DNA from: Bradyrhizobium guangxiense
GTDB taxonomy: Bacteria; Pseudomonadota; Alphaproteobacteria; Rhizobiales; Xanthobacteraceae
Direction: 5' to 3'
NCBI RefSeq assembly: GCF_004114915.1
Contig: NZ_CP022219.1
Span: 5,982,501 to 6,046,500 of the forward strand
DNA length: 64,000 nucleotides
The translations under genes were made by a program, and so were the position numbers. Shown here in pieces: positions 40,909 through 50,089 of this stretch (position 1 is its first letter; each line of letters starts with the position of its first letter). Below the pieces are notes generated by a model. It was given only the letters and a program-made list of their open reading frames with translations. It did no database searches and was not told the origin of the DNA.

Positions 40909-40937
40909 AAAATGGCCCGCATCAAGCGGGCCATTTT
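40909..40937 (-). terminator. Terminator of the initiator tRNA gene
   Basis: Perfect 12-base stem AAAATGGCCCGC / GCGGGCCATTTT with a 5-base loop. On the minus strand it is followed by TTTGTTTTG, giving a good rho-independent terminator 27 bases after the tRNA. Confidence 0.85.
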
Positions 40938-40963
40938 CGTCTCGGATCCGGTCAATCCGAATT

Positions 40964-41040
<77 letters not shown>

Positions 41041-41354
41041 TTAAACACTTGCTTTGCCTTCAGTTAAATCCCGGGGACGGTCGGTTGAGGCCTACGCGGT
41101 TCGCGCGGCTCTTCTGGTCCGTCCCAAAGGCTTCCTTGGAAGGCAATCCCGGGGCAAAGCCCGTCGGGTGCGGGGCGTATGTATCAAGGCAGGGTGGCTT
41201 TGGAAAGGGCTGCGGGAACGTTTTTTTCGACTTTATGACAGGGGAATCGACCAATTTCCGCGGCATTGCCTGCGCTCTTGCCAGAAGTTCCACAAAGGGC
41301 CAGCTTGCGGCAACAAGATTTGGGCTCAAAACGCGTGCCTGAGGGAGGAACGCC
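41041..41354. other. Region between tRNA-fMet and the aldehyde dehydrogenase gene
   Basis: 314 bases without a clear gene. It must carry the leftward tRNA promoter and the rightward promoter of the 41355 gene. No strong palindrome or RNA structure was found. Confidence 0.4.
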
Positions 41355-42788
41355 GTGGACAAATCCCTGACGAGCGCCCCGGTCGGAGCGCTGGAGGAGG
41401 CGTTCCACGCCATGGTCGCGCGGTCGCGGGACGAGCCGGCGCCCGGCTTGGCCGAGCGGCTCGACCGGCTGGCGCGGCTGCGCAGCGTCGTCGCCGACAA
41501 CGAGGAGCGCTTCCGCCAGGCGATCTCGGCCGATTTCGGCCACCGGTCGGCGGTCGAGACCACCATCGCCGAGACCATGCTGCTGTTCTCCGAGATCCGG
41601 TATGCCACCAAGCACCTGAAGGCCTGGATGGCGCCGCAGCGGATCGCGACCGCGCTGCAATTCCTCCCCGCGCGCAACCGGCTGATGCCGCAGCCGCTCG
41701 GCGTCGTCGGCATTATCGCGCCGTGGAATTATCCGCTCCAGCTCACGCTCGCCCCCGCGATCGGCGCGCTCGCCGCCGGCAACCGCGTTCTCATCAAGCC
41801 GAGCGAGCTCACGCCGCATTTCGCAGGCCTGCTGAAGGAGACGGTCTCAGCGAGGTTCGATGCAACCGAGCTGCTCGTCACCGGCATCGAAGGCGAGATC
41901 GCAGAGTCCTTTGCGCGGCTGCCGTTCGATCACCTCGTGTTCACCGGCTCGACCCGGGTCGGGCGGCTGGTCGCGCAAGCCGCGGGGCGTAACCTGACGC
42001 CGGTCACGCTCGAGCTCGGCGGCAAGTCGCCAGCGATCATCGACGCCTCGGCCGACCTCGAGGAAGCCGCCGAGCGCATCGCTTACGGCAAGCTGCTCAA
42101 TGCCGGGCAAACCTGCATCGCGCCCGACTACGTATTGGTGCCGGAGCCGTCGCTGCAGGCCTTCGCCGAGAAGGTGCGCACCCAGATGCGGCGGATGTTC
42201 GGCACGGACCCTTCGAACAAGGACTACACCTCGATCATTTCGGACCGGCACTATGCGCGGCTCGAAGGTCTCGTCGCCGATGCGGCGCAGCGCGGCGCAA
42301 AAATCCTGCAACCGGCGAAGGCGGACGATCCGAACTGGAAGGCGCACCGCAAATTTCCGCCGACGCTGATCGTCGGCGCAACCGAAGCAATGGCGGCGAT
42401 GCAGGAGGAGATCTTCGGGCCTGTGCTGCCCGTTCTCGGCTATCGCCACCCCACTGATGCCATCGCCTTCATCAACCATCGCGACCGCCCGCTGGCGCTG
42501 TACTGGTTCGGCAAGGACGCTGCCGCGCGCGACGCGGTGCTGGCGCGCACCGTCTCCGGCGGCGTCACCGTCAACGACTGCCTGTTTCACTTCACGCAAA
42601 TCACCCAGCCGATGGGCGGCGTCGGCGCCTCCGGCACCGGCGCCTATCACGGCGAATGGGGCTTTCGCACCTTCAGCAAGCTGAAGCCGGTGTTCTATCG
42701 CTCCAAGTTCAACCGCCTCGCCGATCTCTATCCGCCCTATGGCGGCAAGATCGCGCGGCTGGAGAAGCTGATGCGGTTCATGTCGTAG
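41355..42788 (+). CDS. Coniferyl aldehyde dehydrogenase-like enzyme
   Basis: 477 residues, beginning at GTG 41355 after GAGGGAGGAA. Aldehyde dehydrogenase motifs: IIAPWNYPLQL, KPSELTPH, FTGSTRVGR, the catalytic Glu in LELGGKSP and the Cys in NAGQTCIAPDY. The last part, with FHFTQITQPMGGVGASGTGAYHGEWGF and the tail, is like coniferyl aldehyde dehydrogenases (CalB). It oxidises an aldehyde to the acid with NAD(P)+. Followed by a GMC oxidoreductase, which could supply the aldehyde from an alcohol. Confidence 0.82.
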   Translation: MDKSLTSAPVGALEEAFHAMVARSRDEPAPGLAERLDRLARLRSVVADNEERFRQAISADFGHRSAVETTIAETMLLFSEIRYATKHLKAWMAPQRIATALQFLPARNRLMPQPLGVVGIIAPWNYPLQLTLAPAIGALAAGNRVLIKPSELTPHFAGLLKETVSARFDATELLVTGIEGEIAESFARLPFDHLVFTGSTRVGRLVAQAAGRNLTPVTLELGGKSPAIIDASADLEEAAERIAYGKLLNAGQTCIAPDYVLVPEPSLQAFAEKVRTQMRRMFGTDPSNKDYTSIISDRHYARLEGLVADAAQRGAKILQPAKADDPNWKAHRKFPPTLIVGATEAMAAMQEEIFGPVLPVLGYRHPTDAIAFINHRDRPLALYWFGKDAAARDAVLARTVSGGVTVNDCLFHFTQITQPMGGVGASGTGAYHGEWGFRTFSKLKPVFYRSKFNRLADLYPPYGGKIARLEKLMRFMS

Positions 42789-42793
42789 GAGCT

Positions 42794-42918
42794 CGTCATT
42801 CCGGGGCGCCTCGAAGAGGCGAGCTATGGTGCGCAATTGCGCACCTGAGAATCCATTTCGCACCGTTGATGCGGCTAAATGGATTCCGGGTTCGCGCTGC
42901 GCGCGCCCCGGAATGACG
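42794..42918. repeat. CGTCATTCCGGGGCG...CCCCGGAATGACG intergenic repeat
   Basis: Complementary ends with inner palindrome GGTGCGCAATTGCGCACC and the pair AATCCATTT/AAATGGATT. Related to 49325, 60970 and 13592. It lies between the aldehyde dehydrogenase and GMC genes. Confidence 0.8.
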
Positions 42919-42945
42919 AAAAGAAAATACAAGGGGGAAACAGCA

Positions 42946-44544
42946 TTGACCGACACATTCGATTTCGTCGTGGTTGGCGCGGGCTCCGGCGGCTGCACCG
43001 TTGCAGGGCGGCTGTCGGAGGATGCGGGGACATCCGTCGCGCTGCTCGATGCCGGCGGACGGAACGACACTTGGCGGATCACCACGCCATTCGGGCTCGC
43101 CCTGCCCTACAAGGCGGCCAACTGGGCCTTCGACACCGTACCGCAGAAGGGATTGAACGGCCGCATCGGCTATCAACCGCGCGGCAAGGGCCTCGGCGGC
43201 TCCTCGGCGATCAACGCCATGGTCTACATCCGCGGCCACAAATGGGACTACGACCACTGGGCCTCGCTCGGCAATGCCGGCTGGTCGTATGCCGACGTGC
43301 TGCCCTATTTCACGCGGTCGGAGAACAACGCCGATTTCGACGGCGAGTATCATGGCAAGGGCGGCCCGCTGCATGTCAACAGGCTGCGCTCGGACAATCC
43401 GATCCATGACGTGTTCCAGCAGGCCGCGCGCGAGGCGCAGTTCCGCATCCGCGACGACTTCAATGCCGAGGACCATGAGGGGCTCGGCAGCTACCAGGTG
43501 ACGCAGCACAATGGCGAGCGCTGGAGCGCGGCGCGCGCCTATCTGGATCCTCACCTGGAGAGGCGCGCCAATCTGCGTGTCGAGACGGCGGCGCAGGCAA
43601 CGAAGATCCTGTTCGAAGGTGGCCGCGCCGTCGGCGTCGAATATGTGCAGGGCAAGCAGAAAAAGCAGCTTCGCGCTCGTCGCGAGGTGATCCTCGCCTC
43701 CGGCGCGTTCCAGTCCCCGCAGCTCCTGATGCTGTCGGGCATCGGCGACGGCACTGCGCTTGCCGCGCATGGCATCGGCGTCGTGCATCATCTGCCGGGT
43801 GTCGGGCGCAATCTGCAGGACCATCCTGACTTCGTGTTCGTCTATGCCTCCGACTATCCGCACTTCGTTCACGCGTCGATCAGCCGGCTGCCCTCCCTGC
43901 TCCGCGCCATCCAGCGCTACCGCCGCGAGCGACGCGGGCTGATGACCACCAATTTCGCCGAGTGCGGCGGCTTCCTGAAGACACAGCCCCACCTCGACGT
44001 GCCGGACATCCAGCTCCACTTCGTCATCGCGATGCTCGACGACCACGGCCGCAAGAAGCACAAGGAGGCGGGCTTCTCCTGCCATGTCTGCCTGCTCAGG
44101 CCGAAGAGCCGCGGCAGCGTATGGCTGAAAAGCTCCGATCCGCTCGCAGCGCCGATGATCGACCCGAACTTCCTGGGCGAGGCGGAGGATCTCGAGAGGA
44201 TGGTCGCGGGCTTCAAGACCACGCGACGGCTGATGGAGACGCCGGCGCTGCGCGCGCTGCAGAAGAAGGACATGTTCACCGCCGACGTGCGAACCGATGA
44301 CGACATCCGCAGCGTTCTGCGCCAACGCGTCGACACGGTCTATCATCCCGTCGGCACCTGCAAGATGGGGACGGATGCGATGGCCGTGGTCGACCCGGCG
44401 CTGAAGGTGCACGGCATAGGGGGATTGCGCGTGGTCGACGCCTCGATCATGCCGACGTTGATCGGCGGCAACACCAACGCGCCGACGATCATGATCGGGG
44501 AGAAGGCGGCGGATATGATCCGTGGGGAGATGCGGACGAGTTGA
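42946..44544 (+). CDS. GMC-family FAD oxidoreductase (choline dehydrogenase-like)
   Basis: 532 residues, starting at TTG 42946 with GGGGGAAA upstream; the open frame continues into the repeat before it, but the FAD motif DFVVVGAGSGGCTVAGRLSED comes right after the TTG. GMC signatures PRGKGLGGSSAINAM and GAFQSPQLLMLSGIG, and the active-site YHPVGTCKMG His and GNTNAPTIMIGEKAAD. It oxidises a primary alcohol to an aldehyde. With the upstream dehydrogenase it would turn alcohol to acid. Confidence 0.88.
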   Translation: MTDTFDFVVVGAGSGGCTVAGRLSEDAGTSVALLDAGGRNDTWRITTPFGLALPYKAANWAFDTVPQKGLNGRIGYQPRGKGLGGSSAINAMVYIRGHKWDYDHWASLGNAGWSYADVLPYFTRSENNADFDGEYHGKGGPLHVNRLRSDNPIHDVFQQAAREAQFRIRDDFNAEDHEGLGSYQVTQHNGERWSAARAYLDPHLERRANLRVETAAQATKILFEGGRAVGVEYVQGKQKKQLRARREVILASGAFQSPQLLMLSGIGDGTALAAHGIGVVHHLPGVGRNLQDHPDFVFVYASDYPHFVHASISRLPSLLRAIQRYRRERRGLMTTNFAECGGFLKTQPHLDVPDIQLHFVIAMLDDHGRKKHKEAGFSCHVCLLRPKSRGSVWLKSSDPLAAPMIDPNFLGEAEDLERMVAGFKTTRRLMETPALRALQKKDMFTADVRTDDDIRSVLRQRVDTVYHPVGTCKMGTDAMAVVDPALKVHGIGGLRVVDASIMPTLIGGNTNAPTIMIGEKAADMIRGEMRTS

Positions 44545-44562
44545 GCGACGGTGTCGCGTCAT

Positions 44563-44597
44563 CCGCTGTCGTCCCCTCGAACGCGGGACGACAGCGG
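44563..44597. terminator. Bidirectional hairpin between convergent genes
   Basis: Perfect 13-base arms CCGCTGTCGTCCC and GGGACGACAGCGG with a 9-base loop, between the GMC gene and the leftward SDR. Arms match the ends of the repeat at 18408. No T-run. Confidence 0.6.
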
Positions 44598-44600
44598 TGG

Positions 44601-45362
44601 TTAGTTGAGCAGGAACCCGCCATCCACCGTCACCACGCTCCCCGTCATGTAGCGCGACGCGTTTGACGCCAGCAGCAGGATCGCGCCGTCAAGATCGGAT
44701 TCAGCGCCGACGCGGCGCTGCGGGATGCGCTTGGCGAGGCGCTCGCCTGCGGGCGTCGACCAGAAGGCGTGGTTCATCTCGGTGTCGATGTAGCCGGGCG
44801 CGAGCGCATTGACGCGGATGTTCTGCCCGGCGAGTTCCAGCGCCATCGCCTTGGTCGCCTGGATGATGCCGGCCTTGGAGATCGCGTAAGGCGACACCGC
44901 CTTCAGCACGCTGGTGCCGAGCACGGAGGCGATGTTGACGATGTTGCCCGGCTGCTTGCGCGCGATCATGCGCCGCGCGACTTCGGTCGCCAGGAAATAG
45001 GCACCCTTCAAATTCGCACCGATCACCGCGTCCCAATCGGCCTCGGTCTGCTCGGTCGCGAGCTTCTCGATGGCGATGCCGGCATTGTTGATCAGCACCG
45101 TGACCGGACCGAGCGTCGCTTCCACGGCATCCATGGCCCCGGCGATCGAGGCCGTGTCGGTGACGTCGAGCGCGACCGCGGCGGCGCGGCCGCCCTCGCC
45201 GCAAATCTCCTCCGCCAGGCTCTTCAGCTTGCCGGTCTGCCGCGCCGCGAGCGCCACGGCCGCGCCATGGGCCGCCAGCACCCGGGCAAACTGCCGCCCC
45301 AGGCCCTGGCTTGCGCCGGTGACGAGGATGGTTTCTTTACTGACGTCGAATAGGTCTGACAT
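44601..45362 (-). CDS. Short-chain dehydrogenase/reductase
   Basis: 253 residues with TGASQGLG at the N terminus, NNAG, catalytic Ser in NIASVLG and intact YAISK, and the late PGYIDTEMN. A classical SDR of the 3-oxoacyl-reductase type. It converges on the GMC gene. Substrate unknown; a role in the same alcohol/aldehyde handling is only suggested by position. Confidence 0.82.
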   Translation of the reverse strand: MSDLFDVSKETILVTGASQGLGRQFARVLAAHGAAVALAARQTGKLKSLAEEICGEGGRAAAVALDVTDTASIAGAMDAVEATLGPVTVLINNAGIAIEKLATEQTEADWDAVIGANLKGAYFLATEVARRMIARKQPGNIVNIASVLGTSVLKAVSPYAISKAGIIQATKAMALELAGQNIRVNALAPGYIDTEMNHAFWSTPAGERLAKRIPQRRVGAESDLDGAILLLASNASRYMTGSVVTVDGGFLLN

Positions 45363-45470
45363 GCGCGTATCCCTGGATTCTTGGAGCCATCAATACAGAC
45401 GATTTTATCGATCTGAAACCGGAATGACCGGTCCGGCGTTCATTCGCTCCGTCGAGGCAGGGTTTTGCTC

Positions 45471-45983
45471 ATGAACAGTTTCGATCTCGCCGTCTATGCC
45501 GCGCTCGCCATCGCGATCGGCTTCGGTTTCCGGACGGGGCTGCTGCGCAGCGCCATGACCATCCTCGCCTATCTTGTCGCCGCGCCGATTGCGGTTGCGC
45601 TGATGCCGCTGATCGTGCCGCAGATTGCAGGCGACCCGAATTCGCCGCTGCTGCAGAACTGGATCTGGTTGTTCGGCATCTTCGTCGTGGTCGGGATGCT
45701 GTTCGGACATATCGGCCGCATCGCGCTGAACGACACCATCGGCGAAGCCGGCATCGGCGACCGGCTCGGCGGCGCCGCGCTCGGCGCCATCAGGGTCGGC
45801 CTCGTCGCCACCACGCTGGTCCTGGTATTCGACAAGATCGTGCCGGCCAACCGACAGCCGCCGTTTCTCGCCGGCTCGCATCTGCGGCCGCTGTTCTCGA
45901 CCGTCGGGCAGATGGGCTTCAAATCGCTACCGCCGGAGGCGGCCGCCGCGATCGAGCGTCTCAAGCAGGAGCGGCGCATCTAG
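45471..45983 (+). CDS. CvpA-family membrane protein
   Basis: 170 residues with four membrane segments in the order of CvpA (colicin V production) proteins: FDLAVYAALAIAIGFGFRTGLLRSAMTILAYLVAA, then two central segments and GGAALGAIRVGLVATTLVLVFD. A polar tail of about 45 residues ends in LKQERRI. ATG 45471 is preferred over the TTG two codons earlier, though the ribosome site is weak. Function in this lineage is unknown. Confidence 0.75.
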   Translation: MNSFDLAVYAALAIAIGFGFRTGLLRSAMTILAYLVAAPIAVALMPLIVPQIAGDPNSPLLQNWIWLFGIFVVVGMLFGHIGRIALNDTIGEAGIGDRLGGAALGAIRVGLVATTLVLVFDKIVPANRQPPFLAGSHLRPLFSTVGQMGFKSLPPEAAAAIERLKQERRI

Positions 45984-46115
45984 AGCTCAGCCGCATTTGC
46001 ATCGCTAGCGGCGAGGCGCATGCATTTTGGTGCGAGCCGATGCCTTATCAGCGGCGTCGAGGTTGGCTAGAATAGCGGCATCCAAAACCTGCCTGACATT
46101 TATGGGAGTGAAACA

Positions 46116-46898
46116 GTGGATCTTGGGATCAAAGGTCGCCGCGCCATCGTCTGCGCATCCAGCAAGGGCCTCGGCCGTGCCTGCGCCATCGCGCTGGCGG
46201 AGGCCGGCGTCGACGTCACGCTGACCGCGCGCGGCGCCGAAGCGCTGAAGAAGACGGCCGACGAGATCCGGAAAGCCTATCCGAGCGTGAAGGTCACCGA
46301 GATCGTCGGCGACATCACGACGCCGGCGGGCCGCGAAGCCGTGCTGAAGGCGTGCCCCGAGCCCGACATCCTGATCAACAATGCCGGCGGCCCGCCGCCC
46401 GGCGACTTCCGCAACTGGACCCGCGACGACTGGATCAAGGCGATCGACGCCAACATGCTGACCCCGATCGAGCTGATCAAGGCCACCGTGGACGGCATGA
46501 TGGCGCGCAAGTTCGGCCGCATCGTCAATATCACCTCGGCCGCGGTGAAGGCGCCGATCGACATTCTCGGCCTCTCCAACGGCGCGCGCGCCGGCCTCAC
46601 CGGCTTCATCGCCGGCCTGTCGCGCAAGACGGTGATCAACAACGTCACCATCAACGGCCTGCTGCCGGGCCCGTTCGAGACCGACCGTCTCACCGGCACC
46701 GCCAAGGCCGAGGCCGACAAGCGCGGCGTGACGCCGGAGCAGATCCTGGCCGAGCGCGCCAAGCTCACCCCCGCCGGCCGCTTCGGCCAGCCCGACGAGT
46801 TCGGCTATGCCTGCGCCTTCCTGTGCGGCGCCAAGGCCGGCTTCATCACCGGGCAGAACATTCTGCTCGATGGCGGTGCGTTCCCGGGGACGCTGTAA
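46116..46898 (+). CDS. Atypical SDR (BKR-like) lacking the catalytic tyrosine
   Basis: 260 residues from GTG 46116, with GGGAG eight bases before. The nucleotide-binding region reads CASSKGLG. A Ser is present in NITSAAVK, but the site where YxxxK is expected reads LSNGARAG, so the tyrosine and lysine are missing. Such proteins form a known SDR-like subgroup of uncertain activity. The C-terminal part (GQNILLDGGAF) is typical. It precedes a GC-rich hairpin at 46910 and the convergent DUF3775 gene. Confidence 0.78.
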   Translation: MDLGIKGRRAIVCASSKGLGRACAIALAEAGVDVTLTARGAEALKKTADEIRKAYPSVKVTEIVGDITTPAGREAVLKACPEPDILINNAGGPPPGDFRNWTRDDWIKAIDANMLTPIELIKATVDGMMARKFGRIVNITSAAVKAPIDILGLSNGARAGLTGFIAGLSRKTVINNVTINGLLPGPFETDRLTGTAKAEADKRGVTPEQILAERAKLTPAGRFGQPDEFGYACAFLCGAKAGFITGQNILLDGGAFPGTL

Positions 46899-46909
46899 CG
46901 CATCTCGCT

Positions 46910-46929
46910 CTCCCCGCTCTTGCGGGGAG
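46910..46929. terminator. CTCCCCGC/GCGGGGAG hairpin
   Basis: Perfect 8-base arms around TCTT, between the convergent SDR and DUF3775 genes. A short relative of the element at 2715. May end transcription from both sides. Confidence 0.55.
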
Positions 46930-46942
46930 GGCGCTCTTCGCC

Positions 46943-47419
46943 TCACCGCTGCTTGGTCGGCTCGTCCTCGTCCTGCTGGCTCGGGCCGGAGGAATCGGCG
47001 GGGGTGCGCTCGTCGGTCCAGTCGATGCCGAATGCGTCGAGCGCGTCCGCGAGCAGGTCGCCCAGCATGGGCTCGCCGAGCAGATAGTGCACGGTTTCAC
47101 GGCGCGGGCTGCGATACTCGCTCCTCGCCTCCACCGCGCGGGCGCGCAGATCGTCCCAATCGTCGATCGTGCCGTCGCCGCGACCAAGCCAGGTCAGCGC
47201 GACGAGATCGATCTGCTCGTCCTCGTTCAAGGCGATCATGAAGCTTCCGAGCTCCTGGACGACAGGATCGGAGCCGCCATCCTCGAGAACGTCGAGCGCA
47301 TCGTCATCGCTCGGGTTCGAGCCGGAATCCGGATCGGAATCCCCTTCCTTGACGTCGAATTCGCGCGCCTTCTCGATGATGAAGGCGACCTTTTCAGCGG
47401 ATATTGCAAGCTCTGGCAT
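46943..47419 (-). CDS. DUF3775 domain protein
   Basis: 158 residues from ATG 47419 after GAGGAGGAG. Start LAISAEKVAFIIEKAREFDVKEG, an acidic stretch (SDPDSGSNPSDDD), and the core LNEDEQIDLVALTWLGRGDG...HYLLGEPMLGDLLADALDAFG typical of DUF3775. Cytoplasmic, acidic, function unknown. The same strand is open far upstream, but that is a shadow of other genes. Confidence 0.8.
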   Translation of the reverse strand: MPELAISAEKVAFIIEKAREFDVKEGDSDPDSGSNPSDDDALDVLEDGGSDPVVQELGSFMIALNEDEQIDLVALTWLGRGDGTIDDWDDLRARAVEARSEYRSPRRETVHYLLGEPMLGDLLADALDAFGIDWTDERTPADSSGPSQQDEDEPTKQR

Positions 47420-47533
47420 GGCTCCTCCTCCGGTTCCCGCGATAACGCCGCATCGCGTCAGATGATCCATTGCGCCAAGATGCGGAAAGTGCGCATGTTT
47501 CGGCGCCAGAACAAGAACATGGGAAGGTGCCGG

Positions 47534-48382
47534 ATGCAGTGGAAGGTGGGAAGGGTCAAAATCACTCAGGTCGTAGAATTGGAGACGGTCGGCTCGACCC
47601 GCTTCATCCTTCCGCTCGCGGGCCACGCCGAGATCCAGAAGCTGCCCTGGTTGATCCCGCATTTCGCCACCGAAGAAGGCCGGCTGAAGATGTCGATCCA
47701 TTCGCTGGTGGTGGAGACGCCGACGCGCCGGATCGTGGTCGACACCGGGCTCGGCAACGACAAGCAGGGCCGCAACGTGCCGACCTGGAATAATCGCAGC
47801 ACGCCATTTCTCGAGACGATGATTGCGGCCGGCTTTGCCCCTGACAGCATCGACACCGTGCTGTGCACGCATCTCCATGTCGATCATGTCGGCTGGAATA
47901 CGAAGCTGGTCGACGGCAAATGGGTGCCCACGTTTCCCAAGGCGCGCTACGTCTTCTGCAAAACCGAATACGAGCATTGGCGCGACCATTCGACGGAGCC
48001 GGACAAGGCGGCGGTGTTCGATGATTCCGTCAAGCCGATCGTCGATGCCGGCAGGGCCGAGCTGATCGCGAGCGACCACCGGCTCTGCGAGGAGGTCAGC
48101 ATGATTCCGACCCCGGGCCACAGCCCCGGCCATATGAGCATCCTGATCCAATCGGACGGCGAGCAGGGCCTGCTCACCGGCGACGTCGCCCATCATCCCT
48201 GCCAGATGGCGCATCTCGACTGGTCCTCGACCGCGGATTCCGACCAGGCGCAATCTGCCGCGACGAGGGCGGCGCTGTTCGGCCGCTTTGCCGACACCCC
48301 GACGCTCGTGATCGGCGGGCACTTTTCGGCCGGGCATATCAAGCGGGATGGGGACGCGTTCCGGTTTATGGCGCTGGGGTGA
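47534..48382 (+). CDS. MBL-fold hydrolase (lactonase-like), copy 1
   Basis: 282 residues from ATG 47534 with GGGAAGG upstream. Full metal motif CTHLHVDHVGWNT, a later His in PTPGHSPGH and the Asp in LLTGD, His in GGHFSAGH. It resembles N-acyl homoserine lactonases, but many hydrolases share these motifs. A close paralogue lies at 50154, with FAH and GST genes between, suggesting one catabolic unit. Confidence 0.85.
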   Translation: MQWKVGRVKITQVVELETVGSTRFILPLAGHAEIQKLPWLIPHFATEEGRLKMSIHSLVVETPTRRIVVDTGLGNDKQGRNVPTWNNRSTPFLETMIAAGFAPDSIDTVLCTHLHVDHVGWNTKLVDGKWVPTFPKARYVFCKTEYEHWRDHSTEPDKAAVFDDSVKPIVDAGRAELIASDHRLCEEVSMIPTPGHSPGHMSILIQSDGEQGLLTGDVAHHPCQMAHLDWSSTADSDQAQSAATRAALFGRFADTPTLVIGGHFSAGHIKRDGDAFRFMALG

Positions 48383-48466
48383 CCTCTGTTTTCGGCGGTT
48401 GAATTTCCCGCCGCCCTGTTCCATGAAGCTGTTAACCGATCGGTCCATTGCTAGGGAGAAACGAGA

Positions 48467-49309
48467 ATGAAGCTTGTTCGTTACGGTGAGAAGGGTGCGG
48501 AAAAGCCCGGCCTGATCGACAAATCCGGACAGTTGCGCGACCTGTCCGCGCATGTGAAGGACCTCACGGGCGAGGCTTATTCGCCTGAAAGCCTGAAGAA
48601 GCTGGCAAGCCTCGATCCCGCCTCGCTGCCCGCGGTCTCCGGCAAGCCGCGGTTCGGCGCGCCCGTCACCGGCATCTCGAAATTCGTCGCGATCGGCCTC
48701 AACTACTCCGACCATGCCAAGGAGACCGGCGCCGACATCCCGAGCGAGCCGATCATTTTCATGAAGGCGAACACCTCGCTGTCCGGCCCGAACGATGCGG
48801 TGGAAAAGCCGCGCGGCTCGACCAAGCTCGACTGGGAGGTCGAGATCGCCGCCATCATCGGCACCCGCGCCAAGTACGTCTCGGAAGCCGACGCGCTGAA
48901 CCATGTCGCCGGCTATTGCGTCTGCAATGACGTCTCCGAGCGCGCCTTCCAGATCGAGCGCCTGGGACAGTGGACCAAGGGCAAATCGCACGACACGTTC
49001 GGCCCGCTCGGACCGTGGCTCGCGACCAAGGACGAGATCAAGGACGTGCAGAACCTGTCGATGTGGCTGGACGTCAACGGTCAGCGCCGCCAGACCGGCT
49101 CGACCAAGACCATGATCTTCTCCATGGCCAAGTGCATCTCCTATGTCTCGCAGTTCATGACGCTGCTGCCCGGCGACGTCATCACGACCGGCACCCCGCC
49201 CGGCGTCGGCCTCGGCATGAAGCCGCCGACCTTCCTCAATGTCGGCGACGTCGTCACGCTCGGCATCGAGGGTCTCGGCGAGCAGCGCCAGGAGATCATC
49301 GCGGCGTAG
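48467..49309 (+). CDS. Fumarylacetoacetate hydrolase family protein
   Basis: 280 residues. FAH fold with metal ligands Glu-x-Glu in DWEVEIA and the Asp in CNDVSERAFQ; active-site region AIGLNYSDHAKETG, and late GDVITTGTPPGVGLGMKPP. Such enzymes cleave or decarboxylate 2-oxo acids from ring cleavage. The GST that follows resembles an isomerase partner. It starts after GGGAGAAACGAG. Confidence 0.85.
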   Translation: MKLVRYGEKGAEKPGLIDKSGQLRDLSAHVKDLTGEAYSPESLKKLASLDPASLPAVSGKPRFGAPVTGISKFVAIGLNYSDHAKETGADIPSEPIIFMKANTSLSGPNDAVEKPRGSTKLDWEVEIAAIIGTRAKYVSEADALNHVAGYCVCNDVSERAFQIERLGQWTKGKSHDTFGPLGPWLATKDEIKDVQNLSMWLDVNGQRRQTGSTKTMIFSMAKCISYVSQFMTLLPGDVITTGTPPGVGLGMKPPTFLNVGDVVTLGIEGLGEQRQEIIAA

Positions 49310-49324
49310 GCGCGATTGCCTCTT

Positions 49325-49428
49325 CGTCATTCCGGGACGGCGCGTCAGCGCTGGACCCGGGATCTCGAGATTCTCAGGTTCGCAAGTGCGCACCGGGGTT
49401 CGATGCTTCGCATCGCCCCGGAATGACA
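49325..49428. repeat. CGTCATTCCGGGACGG...CCCCGGAATGAC intergenic repeat
   Basis: Complementary ends plus inner pieces GATCTCGAGATTC and the GATGCTTCGCATC stem. Related to 42794 and 60970. Lies between the FAH and GST genes. Confidence 0.78.
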
Positions 49429-49441
49429 ACAAGGATCCAGA

Positions 49442-50053
49442 ATGAAGCTCACCTTCTCCCCCGCCTCGCCCTTTGCCCGCAAGGTGCGGATTGCCGCGAT
49501 CGAGCTCGGGCTGATCGACAAGATCGAGCTCACGCCGGCAACGGTCGCGCCGGGCACGGCCAACGAGGACTATTCGAAGATCACGCCGCTGAAGAAGCTG
49601 CCGGTTCTGATCACCGATGACGGCGACGTGATCCTGGATTCCTATGTCATCGTCGAATATCTCAACGAGATGGCCGGCGGCAGCCTGATTCCGGATTACG
49701 GTCCGCGGCGCTGGAAGGCCAAGACCAACCACTCCCTGATCAACGGCATGCTCGATTCCATGCTGCTGTGCCGCTACGAGAAGATGGTGCGGCCGCAGGG
49801 CCTGCAATGGCAGGCCTGGTCGGACGACCACTGGAACAGGGCCTGGACCGGCATGGCGCGCTTCGAGAACATGCCCGAGGTTCTGAACGGCCCGTTCGAC
49901 ATCTCGCAAATCGGGCTCGTTTGCGTGCTCGGCTATGCCGACTTCCGCTTCGCCGATTGCGGCTGGCGCAAGGCCTATCCGAAGCTCGATGCCTTCCACC
50001 AGAAGATGCTGGAGCGGCCGTCCGTGAAGGTGTCGGTGCCGCCGGCCAGCTAA
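49442..50053 (+). CDS. Glutathione S-transferase (YibF-like)
   Basis: 203 residues. Active-site region KLTFSPASPFARKVRIAAIELGL, cis-Pro motif LKKLPVLITDDG, ESxxI-type DSYVIVEYLNE, and a helical C-terminal domain. It may act as an isomerase or conjugating enzyme alongside the FAH protein, as glutathione-dependent maleyl-pyruvate isomerase does with fumarylpyruvate hydrolase. That pairing is inferred. Confidence 0.83.
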   Translation: MKLTFSPASPFARKVRIAAIELGLIDKIELTPATVAPGTANEDYSKITPLKKLPVLITDDGDVILDSYVIVEYLNEMAGGSLIPDYGPRRWKAKTNHSLINGMLDSMLLCRYEKMVRPQGLQWQAWSDDHWNRAWTGMARFENMPEVLNGPFDISQIGLVCVLGYADFRFADCGWRKAYPKLDAFHQKMLERPSVKVSVPPAS

Positions 50054-50076
50054 AGCGCGACAATCGTCGCGCTTTA
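50051..50076 (+). terminator. Hairpin overlapping the GST stop codon
   Basis: Perfect 11-base arms TAAAGCGCGAC and GTCGCGCTTTA with loop AATC. The first arm begins with the stop codon TAA. GCTTGTTGTTT follows, a weak T-rich tail. Confidence 0.65.
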
Positions 50077-50089
50077 GCTTGTTGTTTGA

